Counted from the first letter of the stretch, positions 15,566 to 23,358 are shown. The stretch is 24,153 nt of DNA from Actinomycetes bacterium (GCA_023388235.1 JAEWGQ010000086.1:1-24153); one strand, 5' to 3'. Notes: generated by a model not told the origin, from the sequence alone. Program-made: numbers and translations.

Positions 15566-16780
15566 GTGACGTCCCTCGCCCTGCCCACCGCCCCCGGCCG
15601 CGCCCCGCACTGGGCGGGCTGGGCGTTCCCGGTCCTCGTCGCCGCCGCGGTCGCGGCGTTCCTCGTGGCGACGCCGCTGGACCGCGTCGCCCTCGACGGC
15701 CTCGCCGCCCCCGGCCCCGCGCTGGTCGCCGCGGGCGCGCTGAGCGCGGTCGCCGTCCTGGTGGCGCACCGGCACCCGCTGCTCGCGACCGGCGTCGCGG
15801 CGCTCCCGTTCGCGCTGTCCCCGTGGGCGTCCGCGTTCGTGTGGGGGTGGCTGCTCGCGCTGGTCGGCGTGATGGTCGTCGCGGCGGCGCGGCGGTGGCA
15901 GTCCGCCCTGCCGGCGTGGGCCGCCGCGGTCGCCGTGGCCGCGGTGTACTGCTCCAGCGACACCACCGCCGTGCTGCCGATCGGCCCCGTCACCTCCGGG
16001 TACGCCGCGGGCTACGGGACGACGACGCTCGTCGTCTACGTCGTCGCCTTCACCGTCGTGCTCGCCGTCGCCGCGGTGCTCGGCGCCGCGCCACGCACCT
16101 GGGCCCGGCAGCGGGCGGCGGCGGTCCAGGAGCGCCGCGCGTTCGAGGTGGAGCACGTCGCGTCCGAGCGGGCGCGCATGGCCCGCGACCTGCACGACGT
16201 CGTCGCGCACCACGTCTCCCTGATCGCCGTCCGCGCCGAGAGCGCTCCGTACCAGCACCCCGGCCTCGACCCGGCCGCCCGGGAGGTCCTGGCCGCGATC
16301 GCCGAGGACGCGCGCGCGGCGATCGGCGAGCTCCGCCACGCCCTGACCGTCCTGCGCCGCACGGACGACGCCACCCCGGACGGGACCGACGGTCCGGACC
16401 GTCGCCCCCAGCCCGACGCGGACGCGGTGCGGGACCTGCTGGGTGCCGCCGCGGGCGCCGGGCAGCCGATCCGCGCCACCGGCGAGTGGCACGACGTGCC
16501 CGCCACCCAGGGCTACGTGCTGTACCGCGCGGTGCAGGAGGGGCTGACCAACGCCCGCCGGCACTCCCCCGGCGCCGCCGTCGTGCTCGCGCGCACCCAG
16601 GAGGGCGGCCGCGTCGGCTTCGTCATGAGCAACGCGACCACCGGACCCGCCGGACCGCCGGGGCGCGGGCTGCTCGGCATGCGGGAGCGCGTCGCGGCGC
16701 TCGGCGGCACCCTGCACGCCGACGTGGACGCCGGCCGGTTCGTGCTCAGCGTCGACCTGTCGGACGGGGGCCCGCGGTGA
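15566..16780 (+). CDS. Second sensor histidine kinase, NarL/DesK class
   Basis: 404 aa. Five or six hydrophobic segments (about 15-172) are followed by a HisKA_3 domain with phospho-acceptor His210 in RARMARDLHDVVAHHVSLIAV. The ATPase domain has the N box AVQEGLTNARRHSPG and the glycine box GRGLLGMRERVAALGG. It lacks the N-terminal repeat of the first kinase. The GTG at 15566 has no good ribosome site; CACCAT lies 6 bp upstream as a weak -10, so it may be leaderless. The gap of 138 bp after the broken regulator suggests a separate transcription unit. It overlaps its own regulator by GTGA. Confidence 0.9.
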   Translation: MTSLALPTAPGRAPHWAGWAFPVLVAAAVAAFLVATPLDRVALDGLAAPGPALVAAGALSAVAVLVAHRHPLLATGVAALPFALSPWASAFVWGWLLALVGVMVVAAARRWQSALPAWAAAVAVAAVYCSSDTTAVLPIGPVTSGYAAGYGTTTLVVYVVAFTVVLAVAAVLGAAPRTWARQRAAAVQERRAFEVEHVASERARMARDLHDVVAHHVSLIAVRAESAPYQHPGLDPAAREVLAAIAEDARAAIGELRHALTVLRRTDDATPDGTDGPDRRPQPDADAVRDLLGAAAGAGQPIRATGEWHDVPATQGYVLYRAVQEGLTNARRHSPGAAVVLARTQEGGRVGFVMSNATTGPAGPPGRGLLGMRERVAALGGTLHADVDAGRFVLSVDLSDGGPR

Positions 16781-17469
16781 CGCGGGTGGTCGTCGCCGAC
16801 GACCAGGCGGTGGTCCGCGCCGGGTTCGCCGCCATCCTCGACGCCGCGCCCGACCTCGAGGTCGTCGGCGCGGCCGCCCACGGGCTCGAGCTGCTCGAGG
16901 TGGTGGCCGCCCAGGCGCCGGACGTCGCGGTCGTCGACGTGCGGATGCCCGTCCTCGACGGGATCGACGCCACCCGCCGCATCGTCGCGGAGCACCCGGC
17001 CACGCGGGTGCTCATCCTCACGACGTTCGACCTCGACACGTACGTGCACGACGCGCTGCGCGCCGGGGCGTCCGGCTTCCTGCTCAAGGACGTGCCCGCC
17101 GGCCGGCTGGTCGACGCGGTGCGCCTGGTCGCCGACGGCTCCATGCTGCTCGGCCCCGGCATCACCCGCCGGCTGGTCGCGGACTTCGCCTCGCGCCCCG
17201 GCCGCACCGCGGCGGCCGCGCGGCTCGACGAGCTGACGCCGCGCGAGCGGGAGGTCGTGGTCCTCGTGGCCCGGGGCCTGTCCAACGCGGAGATCGCCGC
17301 GCACCTCGTGGTCAGCGACTCCACCGTGAAGTCGCACGTGTCGGAGGCGCTGCGCAAGCTCGGGTGCCGCGACCGGGTGCAGATCGTGATCGCCGCGTAC
17401 GAGGGCGGACTCGCCGGGGACGCCCCGGGCGGGGCGGACGACCTCGGGGCAACTCTCCCGTCACGTTAG
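16777..17469 (+). CDS. NarL-family response regulator (intact)
   Basis: 230 aa. Receiver domain 1-120 with Asp8/Asp9, phospho-acceptor Asp54 in VAVVDVRMPVLDG and the conserved Lys in GFLLKD. The LuxR-type HTH (about 150-210) reads LTPREREVVVLVARGLSNAEIAAH, then STVKSHVSEALRKLG. It is the cognate partner of the kinase it overlaps. The receiver is highly similar to that of the broken regulator (both have RIV-EHPATRVL-LTTFDLD), so the two pairs look like a duplication. The stop codon lies inside a promoter-like motif described at 17452-17475. Confidence 0.92.
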   Translation: MTRVVVADDQAVVRAGFAAILDAAPDLEVVGAAAHGLELLEVVAAQAPDVAVVDVRMPVLDGIDATRRIVAEHPATRVLILTTFDLDTYVHDALRAGASGFLLKDVPAGRLVDAVRLVADGSMLLGPGITRRLVADFASRPGRTAAAARLDELTPREREVVVLVARGLSNAEIAAHLVVSDSTVKSHVSEALRKLGCRDRVQIVIAAYEGGLAGDAPGGADDLGATLPSR

Positions 17470-17475
17470 GGTAGG
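17452..17475 (+). promoter_or_regulatory. Shared regulatory motif, copy A (upstream of SulP gene)
   Basis: This 24-bp stretch agrees at 20 of 24 positions with 19686-19709. The common core is ACGTTAGGGT, preceded by ACTCTC. It contains TAGGGT (17467-17472), a plausible -10, and overlaps the stop codon of the response regulator. The left half of the dyad is degenerate here compared with copy B. A MerR-type regulator is encoded between the two copies. Confidence 0.55.
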
Positions 17476-17484
17476 GAACCGGCC

Positions 17485-17513
17485 GGTCGCGCCGCGCCCC
17501 CGGGCGCGCGACC
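17485..17513. terminator. GC-rich hairpin after the response regulator
   Basis: GGTCGCGC (17485-17492) pairs with GCGCGACC (17506-17513) around a 13-nt loop that can itself pair further. It lies 16 bp past the regulator stop codon. No T-run follows. It would also lie in the 5' leader of a transcript started at copy A of the motif. Confidence 0.4.
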
Positions 17514-17603
17514 CGCCGCCGACCCCCGCGCGACGTCGCGCACGCCAGCGACCTCGAGCGGCGTGCCGATCGAGATCCCCTTCTCGACCGGAACGGACCC
17601 GAC

Positions 17604-19124
17604 GTGACGTCCTCGCCCCCTGCGCCCGCGCACCCCGTGGTGCCCGAGGCCGGTACCGCCCACTCCGTCCTGGGTGCCCTGCGCTCGCCGCGCCGGCTGC
17701 GCACCGAGGTGCTGGCGGGCCTCGTCGTCGCGCTGGCCCTGATCCCCGAGGCCATCTCGTTCTCGATCCTCGCCGGGGTGGACCCCCGGGTGGGGCTGTT
17801 CAGCTCGTTCGTCATGGCGGTCTCGCTGGCGTTCCTCGGCGGGCGCCCGGCGATGATCTCGGCCGCGACCGGAGCCGTCGCCCTGGTGGTCGCGCCGCTC
17901 GTCCGGGACCACGGCCTGGACCACCTGCTGGCGACCGTGATCCTCGGCGGGCTGATCCAGGTGGCGCTGGGCCTGTGCGGCGTGGCGCGCCTGATGCGGT
18001 TCATCCCGCGGTCGGTGATGGTCGGCTTCGTCAACGCGCTGGCGATCCTGATCTTCGTGGCGCAGGTCCCGCACCTCCTGCACGTGCCCTGGGTGGTCTA
18101 CCCGCTCGTCGCCGTGGGCATCGCCGTCCTCGTGCTGCTGCCGAGGGTCACCACCGCGGTGCCGGCGCCGCTGGTCGTGATCGTCCTGCTGACCGCCGCC
18201 ACCGTCGTGCTGTCGCTCCAGGTGCCGCGCGTGCGCGACGAGGGCGCGCTGCCGGAGAGCCTGCCGTCGCTGGTGTGGCCGGACGTCCCGCTGACCCTGG
18301 ACACGCTGCGGATCATCGCGCCGTACGCGCTCGGCATGGCGCTCGTGGGTCTGCTGGAGTCGCTGATGACCGCGAAGCTGGTCGACGACGTCACCGACAC
18401 CCACTCCGACAAGACCCGCGAGGCGTGGGGCCAGGGCGTGGCGAACGTCCTGTCCGGCCTCTTCGGGGGCATGGGCGGCTGCGCGATGATCGGCCAGACG
18501 ATGATCAACGTGAAGGCCTCGGGCGCCCGCACCCGCATCTCGACGTTCCTGGCCGGCGCGTTCCTGCTGGTGCTGGTCGTGGGCCTGGGGGACGTGGTGG
18601 GCGCCATCCCGATGGCGGCGCTCGTGGCGGTGATGGTCATGGTGTCGGTCGGGACGTTCGACTGGCACTCCGTCCGCCCGGCGACCCTGCGGCGGATGCC
18701 GCTGAGCGAGACGCTCGTCATGGTGCTCACCGTGGGCGTCGTCGTCGCGACCCACAACCTCGCCTACGGCGTCGTCGCCGGGGTCGTCGCCGCGATGGTG
18801 CTGTTCGCCCGCCGGGTCGCGCACCTGACCACGGTCACCGTGCGCTCGGACGACGGCGGCCGGCGGGTGTACGCGGTGTCCGGGGCGCTGTTCTTCGCCT
18901 CCTCGAACGACCTGGTCTACCAGTTCGACTACGACGGGGACCCCGAGCAGGTGGTCGTCGACCTGTCCGGGGCGCACGTGTGGGACGCGTCGACCGTCGC
19001 GGCGCTGGACGCGATCACCACGAAGTACCGGGCCAAGGGGAAGCAGGTGCAGATCGTGGGGCTGAACGCCGACAGCGCCCGGCGGCACGACCGGCTCGCG
19101 GGCCGGCTCGGCGGCGGGCACTGA
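17604..19124 (+). CDS. SulP-family inorganic anion transporter with STAS domain
   Basis: 506 aa. A long membrane domain (about 35-405) carries the SulP signature region VALALIPEAISFSILAGVDP and the conserved GLFGGMGGCAMIGQTMINVKA block. A C-terminal STAS domain follows (about 415-490, VVVDLSGAHVWDASTVAALD). SulP members carry sulfate, bicarbonate, or other anions; sequence alone does not decide which. No carbonic anhydrase or sulfate-reduction gene is adjacent. The GTG at 17604 has a weak ribosome site. The gene is convergent with a MerR-type regulator 18 bp downstream, a pairing that suggests regulatory linkage. Confidence 0.92.
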   Translation: MTSSPPAPAHPVVPEAGTAHSVLGALRSPRRLRTEVLAGLVVALALIPEAISFSILAGVDPRVGLFSSFVMAVSLAFLGGRPAMISAATGAVALVVAPLVRDHGLDHLLATVILGGLIQVALGLCGVARLMRFIPRSVMVGFVNALAILIFVAQVPHLLHVPWVVYPLVAVGIAVLVLLPRVTTAVPAPLVVIVLLTAATVVLSLQVPRVRDEGALPESLPSLVWPDVPLTLDTLRIIAPYALGMALVGLLESLMTAKLVDDVTDTHSDKTREAWGQGVANVLSGLFGGMGGCAMIGQTMINVKASGARTRISTFLAGAFLLVLVVGLGDVVGAIPMAALVAVMVMVSVGTFDWHSVRPATLRRMPLSETLVMVLTVGVVVATHNLAYGVVAGVVAAMVLFARRVAHLTTVTVRSDDGGRRVYAVSGALFFASSNDLVYQFDYDGDPEQVVVDLSGAHVWDASTVAALDAITTKYRAKGKQVQIVGLNADSARRHDRLAGRLGGGH

Positions 19125-19142
19125 GGCGCCCGCCGGCGGAGG

Positions 19143-19544
19143 TCACGCGCGGTCGGCGGCGGCCCGGCCCGACTGCTCGTACATGAACCGGCGGAAGTCC
19201 TCGGCGACCTCGAGCGTCTTGCGCAGCTTGCGGGCGCGCTCGTCGGCCGCGCTGCGGTAGGTCAGCAGCCGCTCGAGCAGCTGCTCGCGCTCCGCGTCGA
19301 CCGCCTCGGGGAGGCGGTCGAGGATGGTGAGCAGGTCGCCCATCTCCTCCAGGGAGAAGTCCAGCGGCTTCATCCGCATGATGAGCTTGAGGCGCTCGAC
19401 GTCCGGCTCGGTGTACAGGCGGAACCCGCCCTGGCTGCGGGCGGACGGCTCCGCCAGGCCGACCTCCCCGTAGTACCGGATCGTGCGCAGCGACAGGCCC
19501 GTGCGCTCGGCCACCTCGCCGATCTGCATGTGCCGCGTGTCCAC
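19143..19544 (-). CDS. Small MerR-family transcriptional regulator
   Basis: 133 aa. MerR HTH with wing (QIGEVAERTGLSLRTIRYYGEVGL, then GGFRLYTEPDVERLKLIMRMKPL) and a long dimerisation helix (about 75-125), without any further ligand domain. I prefer the GTG at 19544, which has GGGAG 6 bp upstream; the GTG one codon earlier and the ATG at 19529 are alternatives. It faces the SulP gene tail to tail and diverges from the acyltransferase/FkbH/ACP operon, whose upstream region has a perfect CCTAACGTTAGG palindrome. It is the obvious candidate to bind both copies of the shared motif. The inducer is unknown; no cysteine pair for metal or redox sensing is present. Confidence 0.9.
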   Translation of the reverse strand: MDTRHMQIGEVAERTGLSLRTIRYYGEVGLAEPSARSQGGFRLYTEPDVERLKLIMRMKPLDFSLEEMGDLLTILDRLPEAVDAEREQLLERLLTYRSAADERARKLRKTLEVAEDFRRFMYEQSGRAAADRA

Positions 19545-19685
19545 CACGCTCTCCCTTCGCCCGCGACGCCCGAGCATAGCGATCCGCCCCGCTCCCGGCG
19601 GTGCCCGGGTGGGCTGGTCCTGCGCTCCCCGGCGGGGGTTTCACCCTCGCGACGGCGCATCGGGCGGGCGCAGGCCGCGACACGT

Positions 19686-19709
19686 ACTCTCACCTAACGT
19701 TAGGGTCGG
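19686..19709 (+). promoter_or_regulatory. Shared regulatory motif, copy B, with perfect palindrome CCTAACGTTAGG
   Basis: A perfect 12-bp palindrome (19693-19704) sits in the gap between the divergent merR-type gene and the acyltransferase operon. TAGGGT (19701-19706) is a plausible rightward -10, with GCGACA 18 bp upstream as a weak -35 (19677-19682). The copy at 17452-17475 shares 20 of 24 bases. The geometry does not show the 19-bp MerR spacer, so which promoter is controlled, and how, is not settled. The rest of the gap 19545-19776 shows nothing else I can name. Confidence 0.6.
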
Positions 19710-19776
19710 TTCGAGCGCTTCGCCCGGTTTGTCCGGATTGGTGGGGCGCGACCGGTCCAGCCAGGAGAGGGGTCCC

Positions 19777-20400
19777 GTGACCGCACCGAGCACCCCCGCC
19801 GCCCCGCCCGCGCCCGATCGCGGGTGCACCCCGCCGACGCCCGGACCGCGCACCCTGCGCGACTTCCTGTCGGTGGTCCGCGAGGACCACCGGATCAACT
19901 CCGAGGGGCTGTGGACCCCCGGGTTCTACGCCGCCGCCACGCAGCGCTGGGGCGCGTGGATCGCCTCCGCCACCTTCCCCGCGCCGCTCCGGCCGGCGAT
20001 GTCCGCCGCTCAGCGGCTGGCCGGCCTGCTGGTGCGCAACGTCGCGGGCATCGAGATCCCGAGCAGCGTGCAGCTCGGCCGCAGGGTGCGGATCGCGCAC
20101 CAGCACGGCATCGTCATCCACCCCCGCGCGCAGATCGGCGACGGCACGGTGATCCGGCAGAACGTCACCCTGGGCGCCGGCAGCGGCGACCCCGCCACGT
20201 TCCACGCCCAGGCGCCGCGCGTCGGGCACAACGTCTCGCTCGGCGCGGGCTGCGTGCTGGTGGGGCACGTCGTCGTCGGCGACGGCGCCACCATCGGGCC
20301 GAACGCCGTGGTGATGACGCACGTCCCGGCCGGCGCGACCGTCCTGGCCCCGCCCCCGCGGGTCGTCCCCGCCCGCCCCCACCCGCGGGAGGCCGCGTGA
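19777..20400 (+). CDS. Left-handed beta-helix acyltransferase, serine-acetyltransferase-like
   Basis: 207 aa. After a Pro-rich start and a helical domain (about 25-90) comes a hexapeptide-repeat beta-helix (about 91-185: GIVIHPRAQIGDGTVIRQNV, later LVGHVVVGDGATIGPNAVV). It resembles CysE-type serine acetyltransferases and the related polysaccharide O-acetyltransferases. His108 and His110 stand where the first active-site His of CysE lies. The second catalytic His (usual R-H-P motif) is replaced by A-P-R at 146-148, so serine is probably not the acceptor. It overlaps the FkbH-like gene (GTGA), and an ACP gene follows, which suggests that an ACP-bound acyl group is the donor. AGGAGAGG lies 6 bp before the GTG start. 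Confidence 0.85.
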   Translation: MTAPSTPAAPPAPDRGCTPPTPGPRTLRDFLSVVREDHRINSEGLWTPGFYAAATQRWGAWIASATFPAPLRPAMSAAQRLAGLLVRNVAGIEIPSSVQLGRRVRIAHQHGIVIHPRAQIGDGTVIRQNVTLGAGSGDPATFHAQAPRVGHNVSLGAGCVLVGHVVVGDGATIGPNAVVMTHVPAGATVLAPPPRVVPARPHPREAA

Positions 20401-22289
20401 GGCGCTACCTCGACCAGGCCCTCGACCACCACCGCGCCGGCGACCCGGCGGCCGCGCTCGACGCCCTGGCGCGGGTCGCGCGCTCCGAGCCCGACTTCAC
20501 CGTGTGGGCCGCGGCCGACCGGCTGCTCGCCCGGCTGACCGGCGACGGTGCCGTCGTGCCGTGGTCCCGGCGCACCCTGCGGCTGGCGCTGCTGTCCAGC
20601 CACACCAGCGGCCAGCTCGCCGGCGCGCTGCGCGTCGCGGCGCTCGCCCACGGCATCGCCCTCGAGACCCACGAGACCGGGTACCGGGCCTACGAGCAGG
20701 CCGTGCTGGACCCGGCGTCGGACCTGTACGCCTTCGCCCCCGACGTCGTCCTGCTCGTGATCGACCAGCGCGACCTGCACCTGCCGGACCTGCCCGACGA
20801 CCCCCGGGCCGCCGTGGACGCCGAGGCCGCCCGGTGGGCCGGGCTCTGGGACCTCGTGCGCGGACGAACGGGCGCCACCGTCGTCCAGACGACCTTCGTG
20901 CCGGCGCCGGACGACGCCCTCGGCGGGCTCGGCGCCGTCCTGCCCGCCGGCCGCACCCGCCTGGTGCGGGCCGTCAACGCCGCGCTCGCCGACCGCCTCC
21001 CGCCCGGCACCCACCTGGTCGACGCGGAGACGGCCGCCGCCGAGGTCGGACTCGGCGTCTGGTTCGACGAGCGGTTCTGGCACACCTCGAAGCACGCCGT
21101 CGGCCTGGGGGCCGTCGGCACGCTCGCGGCACGCGCGGTCGACGTCGTCGCGGCCGCCGCCGGGCTGTCCCGCAAGGTCGTCGTGCTCGACCTGGACAAC
21201 ACCCTGTGGGGCGGGGTCGTCGGCGAGGACGGCGTGGCCGGCCTCACCCTGGGCGACGGCCCCGCGGGCGAGGCGTTCGTCGCGTTCCAGCGGTACGTGT
21301 CCTCGCTGCGCCGCCGCGGCCTGGTCCTGGCCGTGTCCTCCAAGAACGACCCCGCCGACGCACGGGCGCCGTTCACCGGGCACCCCGACATGGTGCTGCG
21401 CCTGGAGGACGTCGTGTCGTTCCAGGCGTCCTGGGGCGACAAGCCGTCGGCGCTGCGCACCATCGCCGCCGACCTCGACCTCGGCCTGGACGCGCTGGTC
21501 CTCGTCGACGACAACCCCCTGGAGCGCGAGCGCGTGCACCACGAGCTGCCGCAGGTCGCCGTCGTCGACCTGCCCGCCGACCCCTCCGGGTACGTGCGGG
21601 CCCTCGCCCGGTTCCCCGGGCTGCAGGCGGTCACGCTCAGCGCGGAGGACGGCCGGCGCACCGAGCAGTACCACGCCCGCGCCCGGGCCCGCGACGTCGC
21701 CGCCCGGGCGGGCACCCCGGAGGAGTTCCTCGCCGGGCTCGAGATGAGCGCCACCGTCGAGGACCTCGACGAGACGACCCTGCCGCGCATCGTCCAGCTC
21801 ATCGGCAAGACCAACCAGCTCAACCTCACCGGCCGCCGCCACACCGCCTCCGCCGTCCGGGCGCTCGCCGCCACCCCCGGCGCGGTCGTCTGGGGCCTGC
21901 GGGTGCGCGACCGGTTCGACGACCACGGCCTGGTCGCCGCCCTCGTCGCCGTCCCCGACGGGGACGCCCTGGTCCTCGACACGTTCGTCATGTCCTGCCG
22001 GGTGCTGGGCCGCACCGCCGAGAACGCCTTCCTCGCCGCCCTCGTCGACCACGCCCGCGACCAGGGGTTCGCCCGCGTCGTCGGCCACTTCGTCCCCTCG
22101 GGGCGCAACACGCCCGCCGCGCCGGTCCTGCCCGCCACCGGCTTCAGCCGCGTCGACACGCCTGACGCCACCGACGAGCACGGGCACGGGCCCACCCAGA
22201 CCTGGGAGATCGCGACCGGCCGCGAGCCGCAGCGCCCCGGCTACATCGCCCTCACCCTCCCGCGCGACCACCAGACCGCCGGCGCCTGA
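20397..22289 (+). CDS. FkbH-like HAD-family enzyme, glyceryl-ACP synthase type
   Basis: 630 aa, the long form of the family. The N-terminal part (about 1-250) resembles the BF1531-like/SGNH-type domain (GYRAYEQAVLDPASDLYAF). The HAD IIIC core (about 258-400) has all motifs: DLDNTLWGG (Asp265, Asp267), SSKND (Ser314/315), Lys349 in WGDKP and DDNPLERE (Asp371/372). The C-terminal GNAT-like part (about 430-600) has QLIGKTNQLNLTGRRH. FkbH enzymes take 1,3-bisphosphoglycerate, remove phosphate and load the D-3-phosphoglyceryl-derived glyceryl group onto an ACP thiol. The ACP gene immediately downstream fits this. No polyketide synthase genes are near, so the product is unlikely to be methoxymalonyl-ACP. 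The acyl group could differ from glyceryl. Confidence 0.9.
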   Translation: MRRYLDQALDHHRAGDPAAALDALARVARSEPDFTVWAAADRLLARLTGDGAVVPWSRRTLRLALLSSHTSGQLAGALRVAALAHGIALETHETGYRAYEQAVLDPASDLYAFAPDVVLLVIDQRDLHLPDLPDDPRAAVDAEAARWAGLWDLVRGRTGATVVQTTFVPAPDDALGGLGAVLPAGRTRLVRAVNAALADRLPPGTHLVDAETAAAEVGLGVWFDERFWHTSKHAVGLGAVGTLAARAVDVVAAAAGLSRKVVVLDLDNTLWGGVVGEDGVAGLTLGDGPAGEAFVAFQRYVSSLRRRGLVLAVSSKNDPADARAPFTGHPDMVLRLEDVVSFQASWGDKPSALRTIAADLDLGLDALVLVDDNPLERERVHHELPQVAVVDLPADPSGYVRALARFPGLQAVTLSAEDGRRTEQYHARARARDVAARAGTPEEFLAGLEMSATVEDLDETTLPRIVQLIGKTNQLNLTGRRHTASAVRALAATPGAVVWGLRVRDRFDDHGLVAALVAVPDGDALVLDTFVMSCRVLGRTAENAFLAALVDHARDQGFARVVGHFVPSGRNTPAAPVLPATGFSRVDTPDATDEHGHGPTQTWEIATGREPQRPGYIALTLPRDHQTAGA

Positions 22290-22309
22290 CCCGAAGGAGC
22301 ACCACGCCC

Positions 22310-22549
22310 GTGCCCAGCACCCGCGACCAGGTCCACGACGTCATCCGCGACGTCCTGCTCCGGCCCGACCTCCGGCTCACCGACGCCACCACCGCCGCAG
22401 ACGTCGAGGGGTGGGACTCGCTGGCCCACATCAGCATCCTGTTCTCCCTCGAGTCCGCGTTCGGGATCAGGTTCGCCGACACCGAGATGGGCTCGATCCA
22501 GGACGTCGGCGAGCTCGTGCGGCTCGTCGAGACGAAGACGGGGACCTGA
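22310..22549 (+). CDS. Acyl carrier protein
   Basis: 79 aa. Four-helix ACP pattern with the phosphopantetheine attachment Ser37 in EGWDSLAHISI and the helix-III region FGIRFADTEMGSIQDVGELV. The GTG start has AAGGAG 11 bp upstream. It begins 20 bp after the FkbH-like gene and is the third gene of the operon. It is not a fatty-acid-synthase AcpP (DSL preceded by W, not by D/L). This type usually serves FkbH-like loading enzymes or small specialised assembly lines. It should carry the acyl group passed to the acyltransferase two genes upstream. Confidence 0.92.
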   Translation: MPSTRDQVHDVIRDVLLRPDLRLTDATTAADVEGWDSLAHISILFSLESAFGIRFADTEMGSIQDVGELVRLVETKTGT

Positions 22550-22557
22550 GGGCACCG

Positions 22558-22589
22558 GCGCGGTCACCGGCCGGTCCTCGGCACCGCGC
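22558..22589 (+). terminator. Candidate hairpin after the ACP gene
   Basis: GCGCGGT (22558-22564) pairs with ACCGCGC (22583-22589). The loop contains the palindrome ACCGGCCGGT (22566-22575). It starts 9 bp past the ACP stop and has no T-run. This is reasonable as the end of the three-gene transcript. Confidence 0.4.
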
Positions 22590-22691
22590 ACTCCCCCACC
22601 GCGCGTCAGGGCGCCGCCGAGCCCCGGTCTCGTGGCAGCATCGAGACGCCGTCGACGGCGGCGAGACCGGCTCGAGCGGGTGGAGCGCCCC

Positions 22692-23309
22692 ATGAGCAGC
22701 AACGCGCGTGTCTGGATCGTGGCCTGCGTCGTCGGCGCCGTGCTCGGAGCAGCGATCACGTGGTTCTGGCAGAGCGTCGTCACCGACGACGAGGCGGGAC
22801 CGCCACCGGCCACCCCGGCGCCCACCGTCACGGTGTCGCCACCGCCGGCGGCCGAACCGGCCGTGGACGAGGAGTCCCCCGGGACGTCCGTGATCCCGTC
22901 CGCGCTGCAGGGGACGTGGTGCACCGGCTCGGGCGACGACCCGCTCGGCGGGACGGGCGACCCGTGCTTCTCCTTCGCCGACCTCCTGGCGGAGTACCCG
23001 GGGATGACGCTCGACCAGGACGGCGACGTCGACGGCGTCACCCCGGACGGGGTGCTCCGCTTCACCAGCTGCCTGGGGCTGGACCTGGAACCGGCGGGCT
23101 GCTCGATGGCGGCGTCCATGTTCTTCGAGCTCTACCCGGTCGGCGTGGCACGCGACTGCGCCACGGCTGCGGCAGAGCTCGGGCTGCCGGGATGCGACCC
23201 CGACTTCACCGCCGCGCACGACATCAGCCGGGCTCGGCTGGTGATCGTCCCGAACCACCAGCAGGGGGACCTGTACTACGACACCGAGCCGATGTACCGG
23301 CAACGGTGA
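22692..23309 (+). CDS. Membrane-anchored extracytoplasmic protein, unknown function
   Basis: 205 aa. One hydrophobic segment (about 7-30) is followed by an acidic and Pro/Thr-rich linker (31-65) and a C-terminal domain with six cysteines (77, 92, 127, 137, 156, 168), presumably disulfide-bonded outside the cell. I do not recognise the domain (LQGTWCTGSGDDPLGG, LRFTSCLGLDL). The ATG at 22692 has GGAG 6 bp upstream; a GTG 20 codons earlier would add an Arg-rich stretch. It follows the ACP gene in the same direction after 142 bp with a hairpin between, so cotranscription is uncertain. No lipobox is present. Confidence 0.75.
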   Translation: MSSNARVWIVACVVGAVLGAAITWFWQSVVTDDEAGPPPATPAPTVTVSPPPAAEPAVDEESPGTSVIPSALQGTWCTGSGDDPLGGTGDPCFSFADLLAEYPGMTLDQDGDVDGVTPDGVLRFTSCLGLDLEPAGCSMAASMFFELYPVGVARDCATAAAELGLPGCDPDFTAAHDISRARLVIVPNHQQGDLYYDTEPMYRQR

Positions 23310-23352
23310 GCCGTGGGTTTGACCGCCATGGCCGAAGCCTGAAAGGGGCGCC

Positions 23353-23358
23353 TAACAT
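23353..23358 (+). promoter_or_regulatory. Candidate -10 (TAACAT) for leaderless start
   Basis: TAACAT ends 7 bp before the ATG at 23366, which has no Shine-Dalgarno sequence directly upstream. TTGACC at 23319-23324 is too far away (28 bp) to be its -35. Confidence 0.45.

Noticed and set aside
14713..17469. A 918-codon open frame joining the first receiver domain to the second response regulator
   Set aside because: It exists only because GC-rich DNA has few stops. After the frameshift it reads the first HTH and the whole second kinase out of frame and re-enters the correct frame only at 16777.
22550..22691. tRNA or small RNA gene after the ACP gene
   Set aside because: Only a GC-rich hairpin is visible; no cloverleaf or T-loop motif.
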